The notes under the pieces were generated by a model. That model searched no databases. It saw only the letters and a program-made list of their open reading frames with translations, and had not been told where the DNA came from. 31,446 bases of DNA, taken from IMG/VR virus record IMGVR_UViG_3300030060_004225, positions 1-31,446 of that record. One strand, 5' to 3'. The position numbers were made by a program, and so were the translations under genes. This stretch comes from a virus. Of the stretch, positions 22,812 through 29,070 are shown one piece after another (position 1 is the first letter of the stretch; every line of letters begins with the position of its first letter).

Positions 22812-23516
22812 ATGGAAAATATTATTTATAAGTCAAGCCCAATCGGTGAATTAATTGATGCCGATGAAAAGTCAGGAATCGTAAAAGGGTATGGTTCAGT
22901 ATTTAACAATGTAGATAGTGATGGTGATATAATCACACAAGGTGCTTACACAAAAACCATTATGGAAAATGGTAAGCGAGTGAAATATCTATACCAACAC
23001 AATATGGAACAACCTATTGGTAAAATGCGAAATCTTTATGAAGATGATAAAGGACTTGTGTTTGAAGCAGTAGTACCTAAAACACAACTTGGTAAAGATG
23101 TTCTTGAATTAATGAAAGCAGGGGTTATTACTGAAAATAGTGTAGGAATTTTACCTATGCAAAAAGAATCAGGTATGGGAGAAGATTATAATAGAAAACT
23201 TACAGAAGTAAAGTTATATGAGATTTCTGCAGTAACACTTGCAGCGAATGATGAAGCGATGATATTAGATGTTAAGGGTAATTTTGATAAAGAAAAAGTA
23301 TTAAAACGATATGACAAACTTGTGAAGCTAATTCGCAAGGGAGATATATCTGACAACTTAGGTTATGCTATTGAAGCAGAACTTATTAAGCTAAAATCAA
23401 TATTTAACGATAGTGCCACTTTGCCAACTGAAATTGAAGTTACAGAGCCGACAGAGATAAAAAATGATAATAGCGATATTTATAATTATTTGTTTAATAA
23501 ATTAAAAAATTCGTAA
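22812..23516 (+). CDS. HK97-family prohead protease
   Basis: This 234-residue protein has the serine protease core of phage prohead proteases (peptidase S78/U35): GYGSVFNNVDSDGDIITQGAYTK, the catalytic His63 in YLYQHNMEQPIGK and catalytic Ser110 in TENSVGILP, followed by LYEISAVTLAANDEA. It matures the capsid by cutting the delta domain of the major capsid protein, which lies 2 bp downstream. The C-terminal 70 residues are charged and may act as scaffold. It is preceded by the -7 element at 22800. Confidence 0.93.
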   Translation: MENIIYKSSPIGELIDADEKSGIVKGYGSVFNNVDSDGDIITQGAYTKTIMENGKRVKYLYQHNMEQPIGKMRNLYEDDKGLVFEAVVPKTQLGKDVLELMKAGVITENSVGILPMQKESGMGEDYNRKLTEVKLYEISAVTLAANDEAMILDVKGNFDKEKVLKRYDKLVKLIRKGDISDNLGYAIEAELIKLKSIFNDSATLPTEIEVTEPTEIKNDNSDIYNYLFNKLKNS

Positions 23517-23518
23517 AA

Positions 23519-24724
23519 ATGAACGATGAAATCAAAAAAGAATTAGACCAAATCGGAGATTTAGTTGATTCTAAAATTGAAAAAGCAATGAATGCTGCTC
23601 AAGATAATGCGAAAGGTGAAGTAGAAGAATCACTTAAAAGTGAGATTTCTAACTTATCTAACGACTATATTGAAAAGCACGATGCTATGCAAAAAAGAAT
23701 GGACACTATTGAAATTGAAGCTAAAAAAAATGCTATTGATAGTGTGCCAATGACATTCAAAGGTGCTTTAAAAGAAGCAGTTGATGGTGGTGCTATTGAG
23801 GACTTTAAAAAAGGAAGATCAAGAGCAACTTCATTTGAAGTAAAAGCCGATATGACAACTGGTGCAGATTTTACAGGAGAAGTAATTGCTGCAACAAGAG
23901 TACCTGGTATTAAGTTTGATCCATCAAACGAAGTCCATGTAAGGTCAATAGTACCTGTTGGTACTACAACTTCTGATACAATTAGATTTGTAAAAGAGAG
24001 TGCATATACAGATGGTAATGCAGCTACATCAGAGGGAAGTGCTTTAGGACAAACTGACTTTAACTTAACTGCATCTACTGCTAATGTAGAGTTAATTGGA
24101 ACTTATTTAAGATTATCTAAGCAAATGTTAGATGACACAGAGCAACTAACATCTTATATATCTGCAAGAGTACCAAGTAAATTAATGGCAGTTGAAGATG
24201 ACCAGTTATTAGGTGGTAATGGTGTTGCACCAAATTTAGAGGGATTAAGAAATTCAGCTACTGCATGGAGTAACACAGATTCAGGTTTTGCTGCAGGTGT
24301 AATTTCTAACCCACAAAACATTGATGTATTAATTACTGCACTAAATCAAATTGCTAAGTTTAACTATACATCAGATGGGATTTTAATGCACCCAACTGAT
24401 TTCCACAAAATCTTAGCACTTAAAGATGGTGATAACAGATATTTAAAAGACCAAGTATATCAAGGCCTGCAACCTACATTTATGGGAGTACCATTTAGAT
24501 TATCAACTGCTATGGCAGAGGGTGAATTTATTGTAGGAAACTTTAGCCAAGCAGCACAGATTTGGCAAAGAGATAATGTAAGTGTAGAGTTCTTTGAGCA
24601 AGATTCAGACAATGTTCAAAAGAACTTTATTACAGTTAGAGTTCAAGAAAGATTGGCTATGACTACTTACTTACCAAATGCACTATGTAGAGGATCATTC
24701 GCAACTGTGATTGCTGCTCTATAA
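23519..24724 (+). CDS. Major capsid protein, HK97 fold
   Basis: This 401-residue protein has an N-terminal coiled-coil delta domain (about 1-95, EIKKELDQIGDLVDSKIEKAMNA...) expected to be removed by the protease. The HK97 core follows: TGADFTGEVIAATRVPGIKF, VRSIVPVGTTTSDTIRFVKES, VELIGTYLRLSKQMLDDTEQLTSYI, LLGGNGVAPNLEGLRN and ILMHPTDFHKILALKD, with a typical C-terminal FITVRVQERLAMTTYLPNA. Placement after the protease and a strong terminator downstream match an abundant structural transcript. Confidence 0.95.
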   Translation: MNDEIKKELDQIGDLVDSKIEKAMNAAQDNAKGEVEESLKSEISNLSNDYIEKHDAMQKRMDTIEIEAKKNAIDSVPMTFKGALKEAVDGGAIEDFKKGRSRATSFEVKADMTTGADFTGEVIAATRVPGIKFDPSNEVHVRSIVPVGTTTSDTIRFVKESAYTDGNAATSEGSALGQTDFNLTASTANVELIGTYLRLSKQMLDDTEQLTSYISARVPSKLMAVEDDQLLGGNGVAPNLEGLRNSATAWSNTDSGFAAGVISNPQNIDVLITALNQIAKFNYTSDGILMHPTDFHKILALKDGDNRYLKDQVYQGLQPTFMGVPFRLSTAMAEGEFIVGNFSQAAQIWQRDNVSVEFFEQDSDNVQKNFITVRVQERLAMTTYLPNALCRGSFATVIAAL

Positions 24725-24743
24725 TCATTTGTGATTATTTTAT

Positions 24744-24770
24744 AAAGGGGGTTTCGTACCCCCTTTTTTT
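24744..24770 (+). terminator. Strong intrinsic terminator after the major capsid gene
   Basis: A perfect 9-bp stem AAAGGGGGT / ACCCCCTTT (24744-24752, 24758-24766) with a 5-base loop is followed by a T-run. A second, weaker hairpin (ATAATCA/TGATTAT, 24721-24738) lies just before it, overlapping the stop codon. Confidence 0.9.
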
Positions 24771-24780
24771 ATGTTTTATA

Positions 24781-24798
24781 TATAAGAAATATCTTATA
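24781..24798. promoter_or_regulatory. 18-bp palindrome, possible operator of the accessory block
   Basis: The sequence TATAAGA-AATA-TCTTATA is a perfect inverted repeat with 7-bp arms, lying 11 bp upstream of the -33 element of the promoter at 24810-24840. It is unlike the 26-nt elements elsewhere. Confidence 0.45.
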
Positions 24799-24809
24799 AT
24801 AAAAAAAAT

Positions 24810-24840
24810 TTTGTATTATTAAAAAATAATTATACCTTTG
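24810..24840 (+). promoter_or_regulatory. Full consensus promoter TTTG-N19-TACCTTTG of the accessory block
   Basis: TTTG at 24810-24813 and TACCTTTG at 24833-24840 are 19 nt apart, the best promoter in the window. The ATG at 24845 follows after AATT, the 4-nt leaderless spacing. It would drive the accessory genes independently of late control. Confidence 0.8.
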
Positions 24841-24844
24841 AATT

Positions 24845-24949
24845 ATGAAAAAAATTATAACAACAATAGAAAAACTGCAAACACCGATTATACTTTTTGC
24901 TATGATCTATTTTGCATCACACTTTTTAGTATGTCTAATCACCCATTAA
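24845..24949 (+). CDS. Very small membrane protein 1 of the accessory block, 34 aa
   Basis: The frame MKKIITTIEKLQTPIILFAM... has 34 residues, with one hydrophobic helix at about residues 14-32. It is chosen over a TTG-initiated frame at 24838 because its ATG lies exactly 4 nt after the consensus promoter and the TTG would be inside the -7 element. It overlaps the next gene by 19 bp. Small single-pass proteins expressed from their own promoter often act in superinfection exclusion or host takeover, but nothing in the sequence proves that. Confidence 0.65.
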   Translation: MKKIITTIEKLQTPIILFAMIYFASHFLVCLITH

Positions 24950-25092
24950 GTAAAGCAACAAAGAAAGAAATCAATATGCCAGTAGATTATAAATTACAAG
25001 AAAGAATATTAAGATATTTTGTTTGGGGTATGGGTTTTTTTACATTTTGGTCTATATTATTTATTAACTTTTTATTCTGGTTAATAAGATGA
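24931..25092 (+). CDS. Small membrane protein 2 of the accessory block, 53 aa
   Basis: The frame from ATG 24931 encodes a hydrophilic basic N-terminal part (MSNHPLSKATKKEINMPVDY) and a hydrophobic, aromatic-rich segment at about residues 29-52 (FVWGMGFFTFWSILFINFLF core). This indicates a C-terminal membrane anchor with the N-terminus probably in the cytoplasm. Its stop overlaps the next start (ATGA). A longer TTG-initiated form in the same frame would merge it with the region of the preceding gene and is judged artefactual. No family is recognised. Confidence 0.65.
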   Translation: MSNHPLSKATKKEINMPVDYKLQERILRYFVWGMGFFTFWSILFINFLFWLIR

Positions 25093-25235
25093 ATGCAAGA
25101 AAATTGGCACCTAAGATTATGAAGCTTGTTTCTGAAAGTTTAAATAAAGAAACTATTTCAAACGATGTGTATTTTAAAATATTAGGTCATGCATATAATA
25201 TAGAAGAAGAAATAGAAAAGAGTAACGAAAGATAA
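25089..25235 (+). CDS. Small helical protein of the accessory block, 48 aa
   Basis: The frame MNARKLAPKIMKLVSESLNK... overlaps the previous stop by ATGA and ends in a charged helix (YNIEEEIEKSNER). It is soluble by appearance, with mixed charge and no motif. It is the last gene before the terminator at 25280, so the three small genes form one short transcript. Confidence 0.6.
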   Translation: MNARKLAPKIMKLVSESLNKETISNDVYFKILGHAYNIEEEIEKSNER

Positions 25236-25279
25236 TTTTTAGTTAATTAGTTTTTTTTCATATTAATTGGTTTATTTGT

Positions 25280-25311
25280 AAGCCCATTTGTTAGTTCAGA
25301 TGGGCTTTTTA
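25280..25311 (+). terminator. Terminator between the small genes and the nuclease
   Basis: The stem AAGCCCATTTG / CAGATGGGCTT (11 bp, one wobble; 25280-25290 and 25297-25307) with a 6-base loop is followed by TTT. Confidence 0.9.
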
Positions 25312-25320
25312 ACTTTTTCT

Positions 25321-25328
25321 TAACTTTG
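25321..25328 (+). promoter_or_regulatory. -7 element TAACTTTG before the nuclease gene
   Basis: The element lies 5 nt before GTG 25334. The upstream terminator occupies the place of a -33 box. A GTG start at 25328 would share the last base of the element and would precede the predicted transcription start. Confidence 0.6.
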
Positions 25329-25333
25329 TGTTC

Positions 25334-25696
25334 GTGGACAGTAATGCACGAGGTTGTCTTGCCGAATACTTGTTCGGAGTTGAGTGTTTAAAAAGAGGAG
25401 TTATAGTTTCTTTTCCTATTTTAGATTCTTGTGTTTATGATTGCATTGCTGACACAGGAAACAATGTATACAAAATTCAAGTTAAATATTCAGGTAAAGG
25501 TTTTTTAAAACACAGAAAAACAATACAATGTAATTGGCATCAAGCATATTCTTTACAAGATGTAGATTACTTTGCAGTATATATAGAAATGTATAAAGGG
25601 TTTTTTATATTTCCTAACAACGGTGTTAGAAAATGTATTAGAGTTAGTTTAGATAATGTAAATTCAAAATATTTTAATAACTTTGAGTTTAGATAG
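25334..25696 (+). CDS. PD-(D/E)XK nuclease, homing-endonuclease-like
   Basis: The protein has 120 residues from GTG 25334. It shows the small PD-(D/E)XK pattern related to I-Ssp6803I-type homing enzymes (PDDEXK_5-like): GCLAEYLFGVECLKRGVIVSFP with conserved Glu11, then YDCIAD (Asp36) and KIQVKYS with Gln49 and Lys51, the QxK variant of ExK. The C-terminal half contains an aromatic-rich beta region and VDYFAVYIEMYKGFFIFP, as in resolvase-like folds. It has its own promoter and is flanked by terminators on both sides. No intron is seen nearby, so it would be free-standing. An anti-competitor or host-DNA-directed role is an alternative. Confidence 0.75.
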   Translation: MDSNARGCLAEYLFGVECLKRGVIVSFPILDSCVYDCIADTGNNVYKIQVKYSGKGFLKHRKTIQCNWHQAYSLQDVDYFAVYIEMYKGFFIFPNNGVRKCIRVSLDNVNSKYFNNFEFR

Positions 25697-25723
25697 TTTT
25701 TTCTTTCTTTATTCTTTTCTAAT

Positions 25724-25757
25724 AAAAGCACTATAAATTTTATGGTGCTTTTTTTTT
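25724..25757 (+). terminator. Terminator after the nuclease gene
   Basis: A long near-perfect stem AAAAGCACTATA / TATGGTGCTTTT (one wobble) is followed by a T-run to 25757. It closes the accessory block. Confidence 0.9.
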
Positions 25758-25758
25758 G

Positions 25759-25766
25759 TATTTTTG
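25759..25766 (+). promoter_or_regulatory. -7 element TATTTTTG restarting the head-tail operon
   Basis: This exact TAnnTTTG lies right behind the terminator T-run and 15 nt before ATG 25782. It would restart transcription of the connector genes after the accessory block. Confidence 0.55.
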
Positions 25767-25781
25767 TTTTAAATAATAATT

Positions 25782-25892
25782 ATGTTAATAGATATAATAA
25801 GATTTTTTACTTTAAATAATCGTGAGAAAAAAAGTAAAGAAACCAAGGAACTAAAACAAGCATACAGGAGAAATCAAAAAAAATTTAAATAA
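25782..25892 (+). CDS. Small basic protein, 36 aa, upstream of the connector
   Basis: The frame MLIDIIRFFTLNNREKKSKE... has a short hydrophobic N-terminus and a strongly basic C-terminal half (KQAYRRNQKKFK). Its stop overlaps the connector start by TAATG, and it follows a promoter with a 15-nt leader, so it may act mainly as a coupled leader peptide gene. No family is recognised. Confidence 0.55.
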   Translation: MLIDIIRFFTLNNREKKSKETKELKQAYRRNQKKFK

Positions 25893-26437
25893 TGAAATAT
25901 TATAGTAATCCTTTAAATCGTTTTCACACACAAATCAAGATAACTGCTACAACTGGTTCAGAGATCATAAATACTGCTACTGCAAAATCTTATATGAGAG
26001 TTGATACTACTGCTGATGATACTTTGATTGGACAAATGATTACACAAGCAAGGATTATTATTGAAAATTATATTACGAAAGATATTGTTGCAAAAACAAG
26101 AAAATTGTATTTATCAACAGTTGATGAAAGATTTGTTTTGCCATTTTCACCAATAGCTTCTATACAATCAATAACAGTTGATGGTACTGCAACAACTGCA
26201 TATACAGAGTATGGTCTTGATGATACAATTATAGAATTAGAAAGTTTACCTGCCGAAGAAGTCATTGTGAGTTATACGACATCAGGATTGAGTGATAGTT
26301 TTTTAATTCAAGCAAATCTTCAACTTGTATCAACACTCTATGATAATAGAGCAGATTTTGTTGTAGGTAATACAGTTACAAATATACCAACAGATGTTAA
26401 AAGTATTTTAAGTTCACACAAAACAATGTTTATATAA
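25892..26437 (+). CDS. Head-tail connector (adaptor), HK97 gp6-like
   Basis: This 181-residue protein has the gp6/gp15-type helical start ATAKSYMRVDTTADDTLIGQMITQARIIIENYITKDIV followed by a beta-rich domain with LPFSPIASIQSITVDG and a C-terminal helix (SDSFLIQANLQLVSTLYDNRADF). This is the connector ring that docks to the portal. It is followed immediately by the stopper gene with a stop/start overlap (TAATG), the usual head-completion order. Confidence 0.87.
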   Translation: MKYYSNPLNRFHTQIKITATTGSEIINTATAKSYMRVDTTADDTLIGQMITQARIIIENYITKDIVAKTRKLYLSTVDERFVLPFSPIASIQSITVDGTATTAYTEYGLDDTIIELESLPAEEVIVSYTTSGLSDSFLIQANLQLVSTLYDNRADFVVGNTVTNIPTDVKSILSSHKTMFI

Positions 26438-26763
26438 TGAACCCTGGTAAATTAGACAAAAGAGTTTTGATAAAAAGACAAAGTAAAACTGCCGATGGTT
26501 TTGGTGGTTTTTCATCTACACTTGCAACACAAACTACAATATGGGCAAATGTTAATTATACTGATGGAAATATAACTATAAAAAATGGAAAAAGAGATAG
26601 GAACTTAGTTATTGAATTGATTGTAAGAAAAAAAACTGCTGACAATATTGCGACAACAGATTTACTTGAAATAGAAAATGTAAGTGGACAATTTCAAATA
26701 AACAGTATGTTTGATAGTAATTATAAATATTTTACAACAATAACTGCTACAAAAAGAGAGTAA
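26437..26763 (+). CDS. Head closure (stopper) protein, SPP1 gp16-like
   Basis: This 108-residue protein opens MNPGKLDKRVLIKRQSKTADGFGGFSST, the diagnostic start of the phage head-tail joining family. Beta strands follow (TTIWANVNY, RNLVIELIVRKK, FQINSMF). It seals the connector after packaging and joins the tail. Its stop overlaps the next start by TAATG. Confidence 0.88.
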   Translation: MNPGKLDKRVLIKRQSKTADGFGGFSSTLATQTTIWANVNYTDGNITIKNGKRDRNLVIELIVRKKTADNIATTDLLEIENVSGQFQINSMFDSNYKYFTTITATKRE

Positions 26764-27110
26764 TGGAAATAAAAATAAATCAATCTGATCTTCGTAAAGT
26801 AAATAGGTTATTTGATAAACTTGAAGATATTTCTGAAAAACAAGCTAATATTATTATTGATAAAAATGGTTTGAGTATTGTTAGACAAATAAAACAACCA
26901 CCAATACCAGTAGATACTGGTAATTTAAGAAACAATGTAGTTTACAATGCAAACGAAAAAGCAATAGAATCAAAAGCACCCTATTCAGGTTTTCTTGAAT
27001 TTGGTACAAAGTTTCAAAAGGCACAACCTTATTTCTTTAGTAAAATAAATATTGGTTTGAAAAAATTAGTTTTAGATTTAAATAATGCGATTACAAGGGC
27101 TTTAAGATGA
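26763..27110 (+). CDS. Tail-completion/neck protein, HK97 gp10-like
   Basis: This 115-residue protein has the gp10 signature PPIPVDTGNLRNNVVY followed by APYSGFLEFGTKFQKAQPYF, where the PVDTGxLR and (Y)xxFLEFGT motifs define the family. The N-terminal helix is charged. It overlaps the next gene by an ATGA. It acts at the head-tail interface or as a tail-completion factor; its exact role in the family is still debated. Confidence 0.9.
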   Translation: MEIKINQSDLRKVNRLFDKLEDISEKQANIIIDKNGLSIVRQIKQPPIPVDTGNLRNNVVYNANEKAIESKAPYSGFLEFGTKFQKAQPYFFSKINIGLKKLVLDLNNAITRALR

Positions 27111-27544
27111 AAGAACCAATTAGATTTATAAGACAAAAGATATTTACTTTACTCAATGGTAATGTTAGTTATGATGGCTCTAATGTACCTGTTTTTAATC
27201 GTGTGCCATCAACACAAAGTGAACCATATATAATTATATATTCAGTTGATACTGCACAAACAAATCAAAATCAAAGTGATTTTATTGTTGAATGTATTAC
27301 AAGAATAGAAGTTGTTACTGCTTTTTTTTCAGATGATGGTGGTGAGTTACAAGTAAACGATATTGTAGAATCAATCTTAGAACTTATAAAAACTACTACA
27401 ACTGATTTCTTTGATTTAACCTCAAACAACTTTAATGTTTTTACATCAAACATAAATGGTATAGCATATAGTGAGGACAATGAAGATGAGAAAACTTATT
27501 ATAGAGCAATCATTGATATTGCAAACAGAGTTCAACAAATTTAA
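27107..27544 (+). CDS. Tail terminator protein (DUF3168/gpU-like)
   Basis: This 145-residue protein has an N-terminal helix IRFIRQKIFTLLNGNV, the PVFNRVPSTQSEPYIIIYSVD segment typical of tail terminators, and ITRIEVVTAFF...VNDIVESILELIK. It ends DEKTYYRAIIDIANRV. It caps the growing tail tube and joins it to the head. The tail tube gene itself is far downstream, at 2945 across the circular join. Confidence 0.83.
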   Translation: MKEPIRFIRQKIFTLLNGNVSYDGSNVPVFNRVPSTQSEPYIIIYSVDTAQTNQNQSDFIVECITRIEVVTAFFSDDGGELQVNDIVESILELIKTTTTDFFDLTSNNFNVFTSNINGIAYSEDNEDEKTYYRAIIDIANRVQQI

Positions 27545-27549
27545 ATATT

Positions 27550-28047
27550 ATGGCAAAAACAAAAAAATTTAGTAAACATATAACTTGGAAAGAAGCAACT
27601 GGATCTGCAACTGCAAAAAAATTAGATATAGATAATACACCAAACGATGAGCAATTATCTAATATGAAAATTCTTGCAGAGGAATTGTTTGAACCACTTA
27701 GAGAAAGAGTTGGAGAACCAATATTGGTTAATAGTTTTTTTAGATGCGAAAAACTAAATCAAGCAATTTCAGGTTCAGCTACAACTTCGCAGCATATTCA
27801 AGGTTGTGCTATTGACCTTGATGCAACTAAAATGAAAAACTGTGAATTGTTTTACATTATAAAAAATGAGTTTGATTATGATAAATTAATATGGGAGTAT
27901 GGAGATGATACAAATCCTGATTGGATTCATGTAAGTTATGTAAAAGGTAAAAACAGAAAACTTGTTTATCAAGCTAAAAGAAAACCAGGTAAAGGTTATT
28001 CTACATATACTCATTTTGATTTAGATATAGTACAAGAAGATGAGTAA
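27550..28047 (+). CDS. Endolysin, M15-family zinc peptidase
   Basis: This 165-residue protein has the peptidase M15 metal-binding set: His82 and Asp89 in SQHIQGCAIDLD and His127 in WIHVSY, on the family's HxxxxxxD...H pattern. Ser-Phe-Phe-Arg (SFFRC) precedes it as usual. It should cleave D-Ala-type peptide bonds in host peptidoglycan at the end of infection. There is no signal peptide, so it needs a holin, which follows with an 8-bp overlap. Confidence 0.92.
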   Translation: MAKTKKFSKHITWKEATGSATAKKLDIDNTPNDEQLSNMKILAEELFEPLRERVGEPILVNSFFRCEKLNQAISGSATTSQHIQGCAIDLDATKMKNCELFYIIKNEFDYDKLIWEYGDDTNPDWIHVSYVKGKNRKLVYQAKRKPGKGYSTYTHFDLDIVQEDE

Positions 28048-28489
28048 GAAAAAATTAAAAGACACTAAGGTTGGTAAATTTTTAAGTGGTGCAGGTTCTT
28101 CTATTGTAGATTCGTTAGGAGATGTTCTGCCTGACAAGGGTGTTTTTGGTCTTGTAAAAAACCTTATAAAAAAAGATCCGATACTGCCACCTGAAGATAA
28201 AGAAAAAGCATTAGCACTTTTAAATCAAGATACAATAGAAATGCAAGAAGTATCTAAAAGATGGGCAAGTGATATGCAGAGTGATTCTTGGCTTTCTAAA
28301 AACACAAGACCTATGGCCTTAATTTTTTTAACTGTATCTATGGTGTTATTAATATTTGTTGATTCAAGTGGTATTGAATTTACTGTTGATAGTGGTTGGA
28401 TTGATTTACTCAAAAGTTTACTTATTACTGTTTATGTAGCTTACTTTGGTTCAAGGGGTGCCGAGAAGTTTAAAAGCATAAGTAAATAA
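28040..28489 (+). CDS. Holin-like membrane protein
   Basis: This 149-residue protein has an amphipathic N-terminal part (residues 1-85, ending MQEVSKRWASDMQSDSWLSKNTRP), then two hydrophobic segments at about 91-107 and 120-137, and a basic tail. The WxSDMxSDSWLSKNTRP stretch before the first membrane segment is typical of holins annotated as the three-TM GTA type. Overlap with the endolysin gene gives a classic lysis pair. The number of membrane spans (2 or 3) is uncertain. Confidence 0.8.
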   Translation: MSKKKLKDTKVGKFLSGAGSSIVDSLGDVLPDKGVFGLVKNLIKKDPILPPEDKEKALALLNQDTIEMQEVSKRWASDMQSDSWLSKNTRPMALIFLTVSMVLLIFVDSSGIEFTVDSGWIDLLKSLLITVYVAYFGSRGAEKFKSISK

Positions 28490-28629
28490 TGGCAAAAATT
28501 AGGCGACCAAAAGTATTTGCAAAAGTAGAGAAACCAAAAAAAAGGCGTAGAGGTGTACACTCAAAAAATGCCAGTCGAGGTCAGACAGGTTACAAAAAAA
28601 AATACAGAGGACAAGGCAGAAAACATTAA
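28489..28629 (+). CDS. Very basic small protein, 46 aa
   Basis: The frame MAKIRRPKVFAKVEKPKKRR... overlaps the holin stop (TAATG). More than a third of its residues are Lys or Arg, and it has RGVHSKNASRGQTGYKKKYRGQGRKH at the end in parts. Short proteins with this GVHSK...YKKxYRGQG pattern recur near lysis or structural genes of Bacteroidota phages. It probably binds nucleic acid or is packaged, but the function is unknown. Confidence 0.7.
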   Translation: MAKIRRPKVFAKVEKPKKRRRGVHSKNASRGQTGYKKKYRGQGRKH

Positions 28630-28641
28630 TTATTAATTTAC

Positions 28642-28649
28642 TATTTTTG
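28642..28649 (+). promoter_or_regulatory. -7 element TATTTTTG opening the fibre cluster
   Basis: An exact TAnnTTTG lies 16 nt before ATG 28666. No -33 TTG is visible. Confidence 0.55.
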
Positions 28650-28665
28650 TATTAAATTAGTAACA

Positions 28666-28938
28666 ATGGCAACAGATTTATTTTTTTCAGCAGATTTTCA
28701 AAAAGCAGCATTTGGACATAAGGGTTTAAGAATTTTAGGTGCAGGTGAAAGTTCAGTAGGTGGCGAGAAGTTTTTAGCAATTCAAGTAGTTGCAGATGCA
28801 CAAGTTGATTTTACAAGTTCAGCAGGTGCAGGTGATACAACAATTACAAATTTAGTTTTAGAAGCAGGATTTATTTTTTATGGTGATCTTACTTCAATAA
28901 CAGTTGATAGTGGTAAAGTAATAGCTTATTTACAATGA
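28666..28938 (+). CDS. Small structural protein of the fibre cluster, 90 aa
   Basis: This protein starts MATDLFFSADFQKAAFGHKG, a recurrent N-terminus of small virion-associated proteins in marine phages. It is followed by short beta strands and Gly/Ala-rich turns (SSAGAGDTTITNLVLEAGFIFYG). It is the first gene after the promoter at 28642 and is joined to the next tiny gene by ATGA overlap. A decoration or fibre-base role fits its size and position; this is not proven. Confidence 0.65.
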   Translation: MATDLFFSADFQKAAFGHKGLRILGAGESSVGGEKFLAIQVVADAQVDFTSSAGAGDTTITNLVLEAGFIFYGDLTSITVDSGKVIAYLQ

Positions 28939-29060
28939 TAGGATTATTTAATTCATTAGCAAATGTTTCTAAAAAAGTAAAATCTCATATTGAAAAATAT
29001 TGGAACGAATGGTTTGTAAATTGGGAAAGCGAAAATACAAATTGGGATAATGCACAATAA
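28935..29060 (+). CDS. Trp-rich tiny protein, 41 aa
   Basis: The frame MIGLFNSLANVSKKVKSHIE... has 41 residues with four Trp in its last 25 (KYWNEWFVNWESENTNWD). The ATGA overlap with the upstream gene argues that it is translated. It is amphipathic and may be a helical virion or membrane-associated peptide. Compare the peptide at 2812, also Trp-containing and at the other side of the fibre genes. Confidence 0.6.
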   Translation: MIGLFNSLANVSKKVKSHIEKYWNEWFVNWESENTNWDNAQ

Positions 29061-29070
29061 TTAAAAAGAT

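Noticed and set aside
25328-25696. Nuclease start at GTG 25328
   Set aside because: That GTG shares a base with the TAACTTTG element, ahead of the expected transcription start; GTG 25334 is two codons downstream in the same frame.
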